Positions 1-12,297 of a DNA stretch of 64,000 bases are shown here, one piece after another (the stretch's first letter is position 1; each line of letters opens with the position of its first letter). A model generated the notes under the pieces. The model made no database searches. It had not been told where the DNA came from and was given only the letters and a program-made list of their open reading frames with translations. The position numbers and the translations under genes are program-made. Origin of the DNA: Xestospongia muta (lineage: Eukaryota > Porifera > Demospongiae > Haplosclerida > Petrosiidae); NCBI GenBank assembly GCA_963693285.1, contig OY848929.1:3598501-3662500 (forward strand), given 5' to 3'.

Positions 1-3000
1 TAGGACATAATTTAGCATTATCAACTGAACTTGTTTCGTTAGTACAGGTCGATGATGTATATACTACAGTTGAATTAGCTCCAGTAGTATTTGTTGATAT
101 CTGTGTAGAATTGCCACCAGTGGTAAAGGTCATCACTGTCAGGTCAATCCCACTATTCATTATGTTGGTACCAGCATTGATGTTACATGGTAAATTAAGC
201 CCAGAAATAGTTGAGATCGGTGAGGATTCAGTACATGACTGATCAATGTTATTACTGTTTGATACCTCTTTTGCAACTAAGGCATTGTCATTGATAAGTA
301 ACTTTGCATTTTTATTCATAGTAGATAGATGATTAAATGTAGGAGTGCCACTAGAAATAATTGGCATTTGAGGGGGAGTAGTAGCTGAAGTGTCCACAAG
401 TGGAGATACAGCAGTTGAAGTATCCACAACTGAAGATATATTAGTTGAAGTATCTAGTAGGAAAGGGACAGTAGTCGTAGTGTCCACAAGAGGGAGGATG
501 GCAGGAGTGACAGCACTTGAAATCTCTAAAAGAGAAGTTGGAGTGTCCATGGAATTAGGGATAACAGCTGGAGAACTTGTAAGAGATGATATATCAATCA
601 CAGCGTCAGATGGACTGTCAATAAGACGAGGTGGTACAATAGCAGCTTCAGTCTCTGGAAGAGAAGATGTGCTATTTCCATGAAACGAGACAATGATTGC
701 ATCTTTCACAAGGGAAGGTGGATCAACTGGAGTATCTAACATAGGAGGTGGTACAATCTCCATGAGAGGAGATGTAGCAGCAATGACAGTCGGTGGTATA
801 GTAGTAGGAGTCATGATAACAGGTGTAGCATCCAAAGTGTTCAGATGAGAAGAAACAAGGGGAGTTAAGGTGGTTGATGTCTCTGTTGAAGCAGGTGTAG
901 TAACAGGAGTGCTAACAACAGAAGATAGACTATTTGTGATGGGAAAAGGTACTTCAGTTGAACTGTCTATGGCAAAAGAACTTAAGCTAGAAATTGGAAT
1001 ACCCATAAGAGGAGGTGAAGTTAATGAAGTATCAATAATAAGAGATGGAGTTACTGGAGAGTCAATGGGTGGAGGAAGAGAACTTGGAGAGTAGTGAGGT
1101 GGAGTGACTGAACTAATAGGTGGAGTGAACAAAGGTTGAACAGGCAAAATACCTATAGAATGTACATTGTAAAGAGACTACAATGAGTAAAGTGTTATAT
1201 TTTTAAACAACAAATTGTTAGTTTACTTGTATCCTGCAACTAATAGCTTGTTTTAACACTAAATTCACGAAATCTTTAAAGCTACTCAACATACTTACAA
1301 ATTAATGTATTGAATGAATGCAATCAATTTACTACCTGTAGCTATTTCTAATGCTCAGTCAGCATAACAGACAAACAAGAGACTAACTACAATAATGAAG
1401 AGAGATTTACTCACCATTCTCTTCTTCCTTGATGTAACACTCTTGTGGAATATTCTCTAAAGGGGAAAGTGATCTAAATGGTAAATGATGACTTGTATGA
1501 CCTGATGATAAAGTATCATCTATGGAATATGCTGTTGTTAGTTCTGGAGAAATGATAACAGCATCATGATCTAAGTCTTTGCTTGTAAGTGAGTCCTTAT
1601 GTATCAATGACACACGATGCGAAGACACATTGGACACTGAGTCAGCCTGCATGTTGTGACTACCTCCAGAAGAAACAGATTGCCAAGCAACTAATTCATC
1701 ACGTAAATCAGGCAAAGATGGAGATCCAGAATAATTTCTGGGTGGTGATGACTGGTGAGGGCACCCTAGTCTTGTTAAGACAGATGCTCTCTCCATTATA
1801 ACAGGAGAGTGGTGATCAAGACGAGTAAACACAGATGGTTCAACAGGCTCTGTTAGATCATTTCTATAGCATTGAGTATAAGGTAGCAAATTAGGATTCT
1901 TTTCATCAAAAAAATCTTCACTGGAATCACGACCTCTCCAAGACATATTATGAGAATTTATTGTTTGAAAATCATCATTGTAATGGTCAGTAGTGACACC
2001 TTCATGTTCACTGTCTTCCTGTTGTTGTTCTTTACTCATATCTGAATAATCTCTTGTTGATACAGAAAAACTTTCAATGAAGGAAGGGTCATATGATAAG
2101 TCATTAGACGAAGGCTCTCTTTGTAGAGGTGGGTCCATATATGGCAATTCTCTAAATAAAGGTTCCCTATGTAGAGGTGACTCTAAATGTGGTGACTCTC
2201 TAAATAAATGTTCTCTATGTAGAGGTGGATCCATACGTAATGGGTCTCTAAATAAAGGGTCTGTATGAAGAGGAGGATCGACCTGTTGTGGTTCCCTATA
2301 TAAATATGCATCCCTCTGGCTTTGATCTCTGGTGTCTCTGGGAGTAGGATCTCTAAATGAAGTCTCTCTGTGAAGTGATTGTTCCTCTTGTGGTAACTCT
2401 CTATATGAAGGTTCTCGATACTCTCTATATGAAGGTGGGTCTCTATGTGTTGGTTCTCTGGAAGATTTCCAATGCAAAGGTAAGTTCCTATGTGACTGTC
2501 TAGATGAAGCTTTATGTGAATGCCAGTCCTGACGTGGTACATGTAGCATAGGCTTTTGTCGTGCCAGTTCTCGTTCTTGGGGTCTTTTAGAAGACCTTTC
2601 TCGATGGAAAGAAGACTCTCTTTGTGACAGGTCCCTAGATGAATGTCGACGTTCCCTAATTGGGTCCTTTACTGATGAATCCCTATCCGACAACCTTCTA
2701 GATCTATTATTTCTGGATCTTGGTTGAGAATTGTTGAATGGATGTGGTCTAGACTGAGTAGTATATGGTTGCTCTATGGGTGATGGAGTCAATCTTGATT
2801 CCAGTTGTCTTAAACGTGGAAACTCTTTGCGTGAATGTTCTTGATATTGAGATCTCCAAGGTTCAGGCTCAAAAGCAGGAGGTTCCAATTGACTATAGTA
2901 ATTTCGTGAACTAATAGACCAATTTTCAGGGTTATGACTTTCTTCAGTTGGTCTCTCCCATACATTATCGGATGAATAACACGATGGCTCTTGACCTCGG

Positions 3001-3260
3001 TAAGATAAATTCTCACGGTGGTGCCATTCTTCATTATGTGACCATGTATTATTACGAGAGGGTGAGAAATATCGATTTCCATGATAGCTTTTCGGTGAAG
3101 AATTTAGCCTGTGGTCGCCATAAGACTGAACATTTGAATCATAATAACTTGATCTAGAAGAAGGACGAGGAGAGAATCTTTCAGTAAATATGTATCGACT
3201 CCGTTCATCACTGTGATAATCTGACCAATCTTTGGATCCATTCCAAAACTCTCTCGACAT
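1..3260 (-). CDS. Low-complexity Arg/Ser/Tyr/Pro-rich protein, 3' part outside window
   Basis: Two exons are visible on the minus strand: 3260-1415, starting with ATG at 3260 (MSREFWNGSKDW...), and 1152-1, joined by a GT-AG intron (1414-1153) that keeps the frame. The first exon (~615 aa) is rich in R, S, Y, H and E, with charged RS-like stretches, and at about 2330-2090 encodes a degenerate repeat built on 'DPPLHREPLFRE'. The second exon encodes a Ser/Thr/Pro/Val-rich low-complexity segment that runs off the left edge with no stop. No catalytic domain is visible. The composition resembles nuclear, RNA-associated or scaffold proteins, but I do not recognise the family. The start lies 174 bp from the divergent DRP1 start, so the two probably share a promoter. 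Confidence 0.7.
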
Positions 3261-3434
3261 TTTTCTGTTCTTACACTAACTTAGTTCACGCATGTTTCTA
3301 ATTAATAGCTCTAGTCATCCTATCACGTGATATATAAGCTATGTTTTACATCAAGGGGAAGTAAGTGCCATTGACTATAAGTTATAGCTTTAATGATGCA
3401 CCTTTTTCTATAGATAGTTCAGATTGTTTGAAGA
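3261..3434. promoter_or_regulatory. Bidirectional promoter with palindromic E-box
   Basis: A 174 bp gap separates divergent start codons (minus-strand gene at 3260, DRP1 at 3435). It contains ATCACGTGAT, a perfect palindrome around CACGTG at 3324-3329, followed by a TATA-like 'gatatataag'. CACGTG is the core site of bHLH-zip factors (Myc/USF/TFE classes). Shared promoter use is inferred from spacing. Confidence 0.5.
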
Positions 3435-5558
3435 ATGGAGAAGCTAATTCCTGTCATCAATAAATTACAAGACGTTTTTAACACAGTGGGTAGAGAAGCA
3501 ATTCAATTGCCTCAAATTGCTGTTATTGGGACTCAAAGTACTGGCAAAAGTTCTGTTCTTGAGGGTATTGTTGGGAGAGATTTTCTCCCGAGAGGATCTG
3601 GTATAGTGACACGCAGACCATTAGTATTACAGTTAGTTCATGTGTCTGAGACAGAAGCAAAAGGCTCTTGGGGTTGGGCTAAATTTTTACACATTGATGA
3701 TGAACAATTTGAAGATTTTGGAGCTGTCCGTAAAGAGATAGAACGTGTTACTGAGGAAGTTGCTGGTAGTAATAAGGGCATTAGTTCTGAACCAATTCGA
3801 TTGAGGATATTTTCTCCTCATGTTTTAAATTTAACCCTTATTGACCTACCTGGTATCACACGGGTTCCTGTTGGTGATCAACCCCATGACATTGAAGAGA
3901 GAATACGAGAAATGGTTTTATTGTATATCACTAATCCCAATAGTATTATTCTGGCTGTCCATGCTGCAAACACTGATTTAGCCACATCAGAATCTCTCAA
4001 ATTAGCTCGAGAAGTAGATCCAAATGGTGATCGCACTGTAGCAGTGTGTACAAAGCTGGACTTAATGGATTCTGGGACAGATGCTCGAGATTTACTAACA
4101 GGCAAAGTTATTCCTGTCAAATTAGGTATTGTGGGTGTTGTAAATCGTAGTCAACAAGATATTCTAGATAGCAAATCCATCGAAGATGCTTTGAAGGATG
4201 AGCAGGCCTTCTTACGTCGTTGGTATCCTGACTTAGCTGCTAGAAATGGCACCTCCTTTTTGACAAAAACATTGAACAAGCTATTAATGCAGCATATTCG
4301 AGACTGTCTACCCATTTTACGTCATGATATAAGTAATAAGTTAACTATGTATGAGTCTCAGTTAATTGCTCTCGGAGATCCTATTGAGAAAAAAGGCCCT
4401 GCATTGCTACAAGCTTTAACAAAGTTTTCTACTTCTTATTGCCAAAAGATTGATGGTACATCACGAGACATTGAGACTCACCAGCTTTCAGGTGGAGCCC
4501 GTATATGTTACATATTTCATCATACTTTCACAGAAGCCTTAAGGGCAATCGAACCTTTGGAAGATCTTAGCCGTTCAGATATATTGCATGCAATTAGTAA
4601 TGCCATGGGACCAAGACCAGCATTGTTTGTATCCGAGATAGCATTTGAACTTTTAGTTAAGAAGCAGATTCGTCTTCTATTACCACCTAGTTTGCAGTGT
4701 GTTGAGTTAGTTTATGAAGAATTACAACGTATAATACAATATGCTTTGAGTCATATTCGAGATTTTCAACGATTCCCTGTACTTCGTGATCGTGTAAATC
4801 ATGTTGTCATGGATTTGTTACGTCAACGACAACCCATCACCAATGTTATGGTGGAAAATTTAATTTCCATTGAATTAGCCTACATCAATACCAATCATCC
4901 AGACTTTGTTGGAGGAACACGTGCTGCATATGAGTCATATATGATGATGACTCAGTCAAACCCCTTCGCCATGTTACGCAATGAGGCCATCACATCTCAA
5001 AGTGGACATGATGATGAAAAGATTGAACCAAAGGAATCAATATCTAACAAACCAGGAGGAGGTGGAGTATGGCGGTTTTGGAGTGGACGTTCAGCTACGG
5101 AAGACACTGTTACAGGATCAAAATCAGCTCCATCCAAACAAGATAGTGGTCTTAATGTTCTATCACGTCCGCTTGAATCCAGTGCTGATCCCTATCCTGA
5201 ACATCCAAAGTGGTCAGCTAATCCTAATGATATTCATAGTCGACAATCTTTTGATTGTGAGTTGATAGAAAAATTGATTACGTCCTATTTCTTAATTGTT
5301 CGTAAGAGCATTCAGGATAGTGTTCCAAAAGCTGTTATGCACTGTCTTGTTAACTTTGTGCGTGATAAATTACAGAGTGAATTAGTCAGTGAGCTCTATA
5401 AACGGGAGGCTTATGATGAGCTGATGGAAGAGTCTGTTGACACAATTGCTCGAAGGCATGAGATAGAAGAGATGGTCAGTGCACTGCAGAAGGCTCACGA
5501 AATATTGAATGAAGTAAGAGATCTTCAATATGAATTGGACATTGTAGGAACTTTGTAG
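3435..5558 (+). CDS. DNM1L: Dynamin-1-like GTPase (DRP1), mitochondrial/peroxisomal fission
   Basis: Single uninterrupted ORF of 707 aa (human DRP1 is ~736). The large GTPase domain is complete: P-loop GTQSTGKS at residues 32-39, the switch region with the conserved Thr in RGSGIVTRRP, DLPG at 137-140 and TKLD at 206-209. A middle/stalk region follows, then a low-complexity variable B-insert at about 530-600 and a C-terminal GTPase effector domain. No PH or proline-rich domain is present, which separates DRP1 from classical dynamins. The family assembles on mitochondria and peroxisomes and constricts them by GTP hydrolysis. The absence of introns is unusual beside neighbours with 9-18 exons and could mean an old retrocopy that became the functional gene. 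Confidence 0.95.
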   Translation: MEKLIPVINKLQDVFNTVGREAIQLPQIAVIGTQSTGKSSVLEGIVGRDFLPRGSGIVTRRPLVLQLVHVSETEAKGSWGWAKFLHIDDEQFEDFGAVRKEIERVTEEVAGSNKGISSEPIRLRIFSPHVLNLTLIDLPGITRVPVGDQPHDIEERIREMVLLYITNPNSIILAVHAANTDLATSESLKLAREVDPNGDRTVAVCTKLDLMDSGTDARDLLTGKVIPVKLGIVGVVNRSQQDILDSKSIEDALKDEQAFLRRWYPDLAARNGTSFLTKTLNKLLMQHIRDCLPILRHDISNKLTMYESQLIALGDPIEKKGPALLQALTKFSTSYCQKIDGTSRDIETHQLSGGARICYIFHHTFTEALRAIEPLEDLSRSDILHAISNAMGPRPALFVSEIAFELLVKKQIRLLLPPSLQCVELVYEELQRIIQYALSHIRDFQRFPVLRDRVNHVVMDLLRQRQPITNVMVENLISIELAYINTNHPDFVGGTRAAYESYMMMTQSNPFAMLRNEAITSQSGHDDEKIEPKESISNKPGGGGVWRFWSGRSATEDTVTGSKSAPSKQDSGLNVLSRPLESSADPYPEHPKWSANPNDIHSRQSFDCELIEKLITSYFLIVRKSIQDSVPKAVMHCLVNFVRDKLQSELVSELYKREAYDELMEESVDTIARRHEIEEMVSALQKAHEILNEVRDLQYELDIVGTL

Positions 5559-6251
5559 TGAAATTACACATTCATAATTCACGTTAATATATAGATGATA
5601 ATCTTATTATTGATATACAGTAATTACCATTGACCACAAGCTCTGACTGCTAACTTCCTAAACAAGATTAGTAACTTAAAAAGAGCATTAAAATAAAATA
5701 CATAGATTCTAAGCTTTTCGTTTCTGGTGATAGTCAACTGACCTTAGCCTCATTTCAAGCACATATCTTGGTTGGGTAGATCAATGATGTATGAATCAAA
5801 AGTGTGAGTTCAAACAGAGAGTGACTGGTTTGGAAATTGTTCATAGCACCATTAACAAGGAGGCATATTACAAATTGTTCCAGTAAACATTAGTCTACAA
5901 ACTTGTGATATATATATGTAGTGTCATCACATAACAAGTAAAGTCCTTCTTAAGTTAATAATTCAGGTCTTAGAATCAAAATAATAAAGAACTAAAAAAC
6001 AAAATGATAAATATAATATTAATTGCAGTCTATCATCCATAGTTCACTGTTCAAATATAACAAATTATGTAACAAGAGATAGATGAAGACTTGAAGAGTC
6101 ATATGAAAATGACATAGTTTAGAAATGATCCAGTGAATGCTTCCCAGATTAACAATAATCTATTATAAAAAATAATTTGGCCTGTACAAAGACAACAATG
6201 AACTATGTTCATAATATTTAATGGTATTCCTGGATATTTCATGTATGGTGA
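5559..6251. other. Convergent intergenic region, DRP1 / ADPRS
   Basis: A 693 bp AT-rich gap between two convergent stop codons. It should hold both 3' UTRs (several AATAAA-like A/T runs). I see no further ORF, RNA gene or repeat. Confidence 0.5.
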
Positions 6252-8549
6252 CTATGGTGGTTCACTTGTTATTAGGTCATAGAGTTGGTCAGCCAAATGT
6301 CTTGCAGTCTCTGCCTTTTCACATGTTCCTATCCAATTCGGAGGAATACCGTTTATGCCCCAATAAGCACCACCCATAGCACCTATATCAGTGAACAACC
6401 AAACAATTACCACATAGCAAGAAAATTTGGAGTTGGTTTAAATTTGTAATTGTTTGCAACTTTATAAAATATTGATAGATTTTAATAATTATATTTCCAA
6501 ATAGTAACCCACATCATTTTGGTATCAACTTAAATTTACCTGCCATACTAGCAATAGTGTCAGTATCACCTCCAAGACTAATAGCAAAAGGAATTAACTC
6601 TTCAAATGACCCCTTACAACAGTGTAGGAAAGCATACAATGCACAAGGAACAGCCTCGCCTTGAGTAAGAGATAAGAGAACTATCTATTAATGTGTACCT
6701 TACCTGCTAAGACACCATGGCCTAAAAGTTGTTCCACTTCATCAATAGAAACAGAATCTCCTAGTAAAAGAAGTGCTTCTATTTGTTGAAGTCGTGACAT
6801 ATACTTAGGTTGGCCTTTCAGAAACTCGATTTTGATCTTTGAAGGGTCAGAAACCTGTGGAACAGGGGCTTGCTCAGTTGTTCTGGGTTTACAAAGCAAT
6901 ATGACACATGTGACAAAATGAAAAATATTAATACTTTGATTCACATGTGACCTCTTGCTCTTCATCTACTTCTGCCACTTCATCTAATCCTTCTTCAAAT
7001 GGTAATATTTTTTCCATCAATACTTTAACAAACTTAAGAGGGTCTAATGTACCCTCAGGTGTCTGAAGAGCTAATTTGACTGCCATAGCCTGTAGAATAG
7101 CACCATTAATTCCACTAGGATGAGCATGAGTTAATTTGGTACTATCTCTAGCAACCTTCATTTGGGCAAAGTCAATAAGATATACTGTCATCCTTCATTA
7201 TACCTTAAATAAAGTATTATCATCGTTCAAGCCATATAATGCAGCTGGAGCAATTCTCATAGCACCACCATTTCCACATGATCCTTGACCTTTGAACAAT
7301 CATTGTTAGCCACTTTATATTACAAAATGATCTACCTTTAAATTGTTGCTGAGCAGGTCCATAAAGATCCATTAATTGGTTATTCCTCAGTTTACAAAAT
7401 ACAGTTGAAACTGATGCCCCATACCCACGCTCAGGGTGAGCAAAGAACTCATCAGTGAATCTATATTAAAGCACAATAGGACTTCATATATAGAAAGACA
7501 TATATTGACATTTTTGATCAACTTGTGGTATAATGTCAGAACATTAATCAGCTGTATTGTTACAATTGTATTTTTATCTTAGAATATAATATAAAGGTAA
7601 TTGGATAGCCATTCATTTCAGTACTATGTTAACATTATAAGATGTCCTCAAATTTCCTCACCCAATAGACATGTATTCAGATGACCATAGTATAGAAGGG
7701 ACTCACTTTTTTCCCATATCCTTGGGATTAAACCCTTTACATTCAATCAATGACTGGGCCATTACAAGTGTCATAGCAGTGTCATCTGTATAACTAATGA
7801 TAGGAGCTTTACCTAACTGGGTTTGTTGTACTTGTTCAGTAATTTTTGCTTTTACCTAGTAAAGAATCCAAATTAACCATCTATCTATAAACAGGATGTG
7901 AATATGAAATAACAATTATCTGTCTGTAGCTTGATGACCATATATGGTCAAAGATTCTTGTATTGAATTTTGTCATTGCCAGGTCACTCTTTAATTTAAA
8001 TTTTAATTTCTAAAAGCAGTTGATGTAATATATCTGGCTTAAAAATAGTAACAGTTAAGAATCTTCATATTCTATTCCTTTTAAGGGAATGTATGTTATC
8101 CTTTTGTTTCTCGTATATTCACAGGACCCAGAACAACATGATCTGACAATTTTAGTAGACATATCAATTATTATCTAGTTATGGCTACCATCATAAGTAA
8201 ATTGTTTGTATCATACTTCACTCTTTGCACCATATTACAATCTAGTCTCACAAGCTAGACTCAGACCCTTTCTTGGTTTGATTGAGTTGAAACTAACTAG
8301 AATCAAGAAATTCAGGCAGTTGAGACGTTAATTTAAATATTACAAAAGGGATGTCCTTCATACCAGTAGACATGTGCCTGCAATTACAAACCTTCTCTAG
8401 TGGGTGTGTACCCTTCCATGACATCATCTCCCAGTAGCAACCAAGACAATCACCAATTAGAGCTCCAACCAAAGCTCCTGCAAAGTAGATATTAAACACT
8501 AGCGATAATTTGCAATATTTTGAATACCTTGAAATCTCTGTCTAAGCAT
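6252..8549 (-). CDS. ADPRS: ADP-ribosylserine hydrolase (ARH3 type)
   Basis: Nine exons join in frame to 372 aa (human ARH3 is 363): 8549-8528, 8477-8392, 7855-7707, 7460-7336, 7289-7204, 7155-6935, 6882-6704, 6659-6540 and 6382-6252 (TAG). The 22 bp first exon was found because it restores the family N-terminus MLRQRFQGALVGALIGDCLG. Metal-binding motifs are present: YTDDTAM at residues 58-64 and GGDTDTIA near the C-terminus, the Asp/Thr ligands of the binuclear Mg site. RGYGA, GNGGAMR and LTHAHPSGINGAILQ are also family signatures. The enzyme removes ADP-ribose from serine and degrades poly-ADP-ribose during DNA-damage signalling. Exon 6 has a weak 3' splice site (...gaag) after a 48 bp intron. 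Divergent from WDR1. Confidence 0.9.
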
Positions 8550-9116
8550 TTTCAGTCATCTATGGGTATTAAAGGGAGTGGCACAGATAACCCCGCGGGG
8601 GCTAATTTACCTGATTGGTTAATAAAAGCACTGAGTTTCTAGGTATCTCAGAACATTGCTTCTCGCTCTAATACCTTGTAATCTACGTCCTACGTCATGG
8701 CTTGGCAATTAAGTGAGTCACTTGTATTTATCTCTGTGCCGTAATGTTATTACTTGTTAGGGTCATTTTGATATCCTACCCAGACATCATCGTGATATCT
8801 AATTGTATTTGCTTTTAACGTATATAGGTTTATGCTTTGAAAGAACATAATTTTTATATATTGGCCCATCAAATGACACCAAGAGTAATATTTTATTGCT
8901 TAAATAATTGTTTCCAGCCCTAGAATGAGGAGTACAATTAGTCATGCTATATAAACCATCCCCTTACTTTCCTATTGGCAAAACTTTCAGTGTTGTTTGA
9001 GCTCATGAATACCCTGGTTGTAATTTTAATTGTTCCTTTGCTATTGAGGCAATAGATTGACATATTTTATTAAGAGACAATTTGTTATTTATGTAATTAT
9101 TATTACTTGTCTACTA
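8550..9116. promoter_or_regulatory. Divergent intergenic region ADPRS / WDR1
   Basis: 567 bp between divergent start codons, expected to hold both promoters and 5' UTRs. It contains a GC-rich palindromic 'ccccgcgggg' at about 8592-8601 that stands out from the AT-rich background. No ORF is supported. Confidence 0.4.
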
Positions 9117-12100
9117 ATGATCTTTTTAATAGAGTCTGTCTTTGCAAGTTTACCAACTACTCAAAGAGGAACTGCTCTTGTCATTAATGGTGATCCAAAA
9201 GGGAAAAACTTCCTTTATTGTAATGGCAAGACTGTCATCATTAGGGACATTGCTGTAAGAATGAATATTATTTAGTAGGCAACTACAAAATTACCATATA
9301 TGGTCATTATTGCTAACACGATATAATGTATTGTTATTATACATTAAAAATAGTAAGTGATATATATTATCTCACAGAACCCTGGCATTGCAGATACATA
9401 TACGCAACATTCTCATCAAGCTACTGTAGCTCAATATGCACCGTCTGGATTTTATATTGCATCAGCAGGTATGATAAATCTTGATGATTAAAATTATAAT
9501 TATGTAATGCATTGTTTTGAAATATCATAACTGGACATCTAATCTGTTTACCCATTTCAAATTGCTTGGGTTTGATCATAGTCTCTTAGTGTATATATAT
9601 ATAGAGAGAGAGAAATATTTTTTTGTTTTCAGACATATCTGGTAAAATTCGTATATGGGACACTGTTAACAAAGAACATATTTTAAAATATGAGTATCAA
9701 CCTTTTGCTGGGCCTGTCAAAGATATGTGTTGGTCACCTGACAATAAACGTATTGCTGTGGTTGGACAGGGACGAGAAAAGTATGTGAAATATATAAGTC
9801 TGTGAAGGAAGTTATTATAGTATAGTTAATGTAATCATTGACATGTTAGTGCTTTCAATATACTTAGATATCTTATGCACTCTCTATAGATTTGGTGCAT
9901 GTTTTCTTTGGGATTCTGGCTCTTCAGTTGGTGACATATCAGCACAAAGCAAGACTGTTAATTCTGTCACATATAAACCAACTCGTCCCTTCCGAGTGGC
10001 TACTGCAAGTGAAGATTTCACCTGTGCATTTTTTGAGGGACCGCCTTTTAAATTTAAGACTACAATGAAAGTGGGTATTATGTCTTGTCATCAAATTCTA
10101 ATTTGTTGTTATATGATAGGATCACACTCGCTTTGTCAATTGTATCCGATACTCACCAGATGGTAATCTTCTTTGTAGTGGAGGCTCAGATGGACTGGCT
10201 TGTCTTTATGATGGAAAGACTGCTGAGAAAGTAGGAAGTTTGGGAGGAGACAAAGCTCATGCTGGTGGGATTTATGCTGTAAGTCTTCATCATCAAAGTA
10301 TGTTTTTAGTAATTACACATGTCTCTAGCTTGCCTGGAGTCCTGATAATCAGAATATTCTGACTGCCTCTGGAGATAAATCATGTAAACTCTGGGATGTT
10401 ACCACTCAACAAGTTGTTAGGTAGGCAATCAACAAAGATGGAAATTTATAACAGATGTTACATTTCATAATGTAATAATTGTCTGTTTTGTCTACAGTGA
10501 GTTTAAAATGGGATCTAATATTGAAGACCAACAAGTTGGTTGTCTGTGGCAAAATGATTGGCTTCTTTCTGTCTCTGTCTCAGGAAACATTAACTACTTA
10601 GACCGGAACAACCCAGACAAACCTCTTCGAATTCTTTCAGTAAATTAGCACATGATTATGCTACTAATATATGTCAATTGTCAGATGATCACTCCAATAT
10701 ATTACTAGTTAACAACAGTGTCTTTCATTGTAGGGTCAAAATAAGAATCTATCAAGTATTGCAGCTTCTTGTGATGGCTCTACACTGTACTGTGGTAGCA
10801 TGGATGGCAAAATAAATATCCTCTTGTCTAATATATCATTATGATGTATAGTGTAATACTGATACAGTTGTAGTCACTAGAGCATTGAATTCTCCTTAAC
10901 TTATCGCATGTTATTGGGTAATGGAGTCAGGTGAAGTATCACTTGTAAGCGGTGCTGGTCATACAAATCTTGTTTGTAGTCTTGTGGCCACTCCTGAAGC
11001 CATTTATTCATTGGGTCTGGATAAGAACTGGAAAGCAATATCAACTGCTACAAATGAGTTCCTGTAAGTATGGACACTCAGCTAATGCTGTAACTTAGAT
11101 GTTATTTTCCAATAGACCTGAATCATACACTGTTTCTGATCGAGATCCAAAGTCACTTGCCCGTTCCAAGGATGGTCTCTTCCTCATTAGTACTCTAACA
11201 GAATTGATTCTTCTTAGAGACGGAAAGAAAGTTGGCTCTCTCTCTGTCTCTAATGAACCTCTCACTGCTGACTTTCATCCAACAAAACCTGAAGTAGCTG
11301 TTGGTGGGAAGGTCAGCTAAACCAAATTTTATAGAACATGAACTGTAAAATAACTTAATGTACAATCACTACTTTGTTATAGAGGCCTTCCATGTGATGT
11401 CATTACCAACATCAAATTGTGGACTTTTGTGCATTATCAGTGCACAATGGCCATCTTAGATATCAAGGATCTATGAAACAGTATTAGGAAGCTACTTTTC
11501 ATAAATTTTGTAATTATCATAATTGTATTAAAACTAACAGGTATTTATGTTAAAGGAAACTTGGAACGCACTACAACTTACATTATAAAAACCAGCCATT
11601 GTCAAGAGAAAGCTATTAACATGCTCTCTGTTTAGGTGTCTTGTTAGGTTGCCTTCTAAGATGTCCAATGTGAGCATGTCACAATAAATAATTAATAATT
11701 TCCTGCTTTGGTGTAATGTCTCTATAGAGGATAAGGAATTCTTCACAGTATAAAAGTCTGTTTGTATCATTTTGTAGGACTCCAAAGTATATATTTACAA
11801 TGTGGAAGGTGACAAACTAACTCAGAAACACGAGATCACTGTTAGAGGGGAAGTCAATAGTGTAGCTTATGATCCATCTGGAGAAAGGTTGGCTTTGTCA
11901 GGATCTTCACGATATGTTGAACTGCTTGAAACGGAATCATATGGAGTATGTTACTTGTATATTTTATCAAATGATTTGTCACATTCTTTCTTGTAGATTA
12001 TTACAAATTTTATCAAACAAACCGCCCGTGTCAATTCAGTTGCTTGGTCACCTAATGGTAAACGTATTGCTTCAGGAGGTGTTGACTCTAATGTGTGCAT

Positions 12101-12297
12101 ATACAATATTGAAACTAAGGCTATTTATGAGATTAAAGGTATGGCATAATCAATTATTATAGCTGATTATATATATTGTTATTACTTTAGGTGCACACCC
12201 AATGGATGTTGTCTCTGCCGTGACCTGGATTAATGACACTACTGTTGCTTCATGTGGTTATGATGTCTGTATTCGTATCTGGGAACTTTCTGGATAA
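9117..12297 (+). CDS. WDR1: WD-repeat protein 1 / actin-interacting protein 1
   Basis: Thirteen exons give 599 aa (human WDR1 is 606): 9117-9254, 9378-9468, 9633-9780, 9890-10070, 10120-10278, 10329-10420, 10498-10639, 10734-10815, 10910-11063, 11116-11311, 11778-11945, 11997-12138 and 12191-12297. ATG 9117 was chosen because [13 protein letters not shown] then has the same length before VFASLP as in vertebrate WDR1. Family blocks include [43 protein letters not shown] and INYLDRNNP. The protein folds into two seven-bladed WD propellers and speeds cofilin-dependent actin filament disassembly. The junction 10815/10910 is not GT-AG: the intron starts ATATCCTC and has TCCTTAAC near its end, matching minor-spliceosome introns. 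Confidence 0.94.
10816..10909 (+). other. Candidate U12-type intron with AT-AT ends in WDR1
   Basis: This 94 bp intron begins ATATCCTC (U12 consensus RTATCCTTT) and carries TCTCCTTAAC at 10891-10900 (U12 branch consensus TTCCTTRAY), about 10 bases before the 3' end. Keeping the WDR1 frame and length (GKI|SYW against GHINYW in the family) requires the intron to end in AT at 10909. No AG or AC in this area keeps both the frame and a plausible branch distance. Confidence 0.65.

Noticed and set aside
390..1094. Plus-strand ORFs of 97 and 74 aa with EVSTT-like repeats
   Set aside because: They are antisense to the low-complexity second exon of the minus-strand gene, whose frame joins cleanly to exon 1 through a consensus intron.
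9057..9116. Extended hydrophobic N-terminus of WDR1 (signal-anchor-like)
   Set aside because: It depends on a TTG start. ATG 9117 gives the normal WDR1 N-terminal length, and WDR1 is a cytosolic actin regulator.
11534..11785. 83 aa minus-strand ORF in a WDR1 intron
   Set aside because: No start context, splice logic or recognisable family. The intron is AT-rich and such ORFs are expected by chance.
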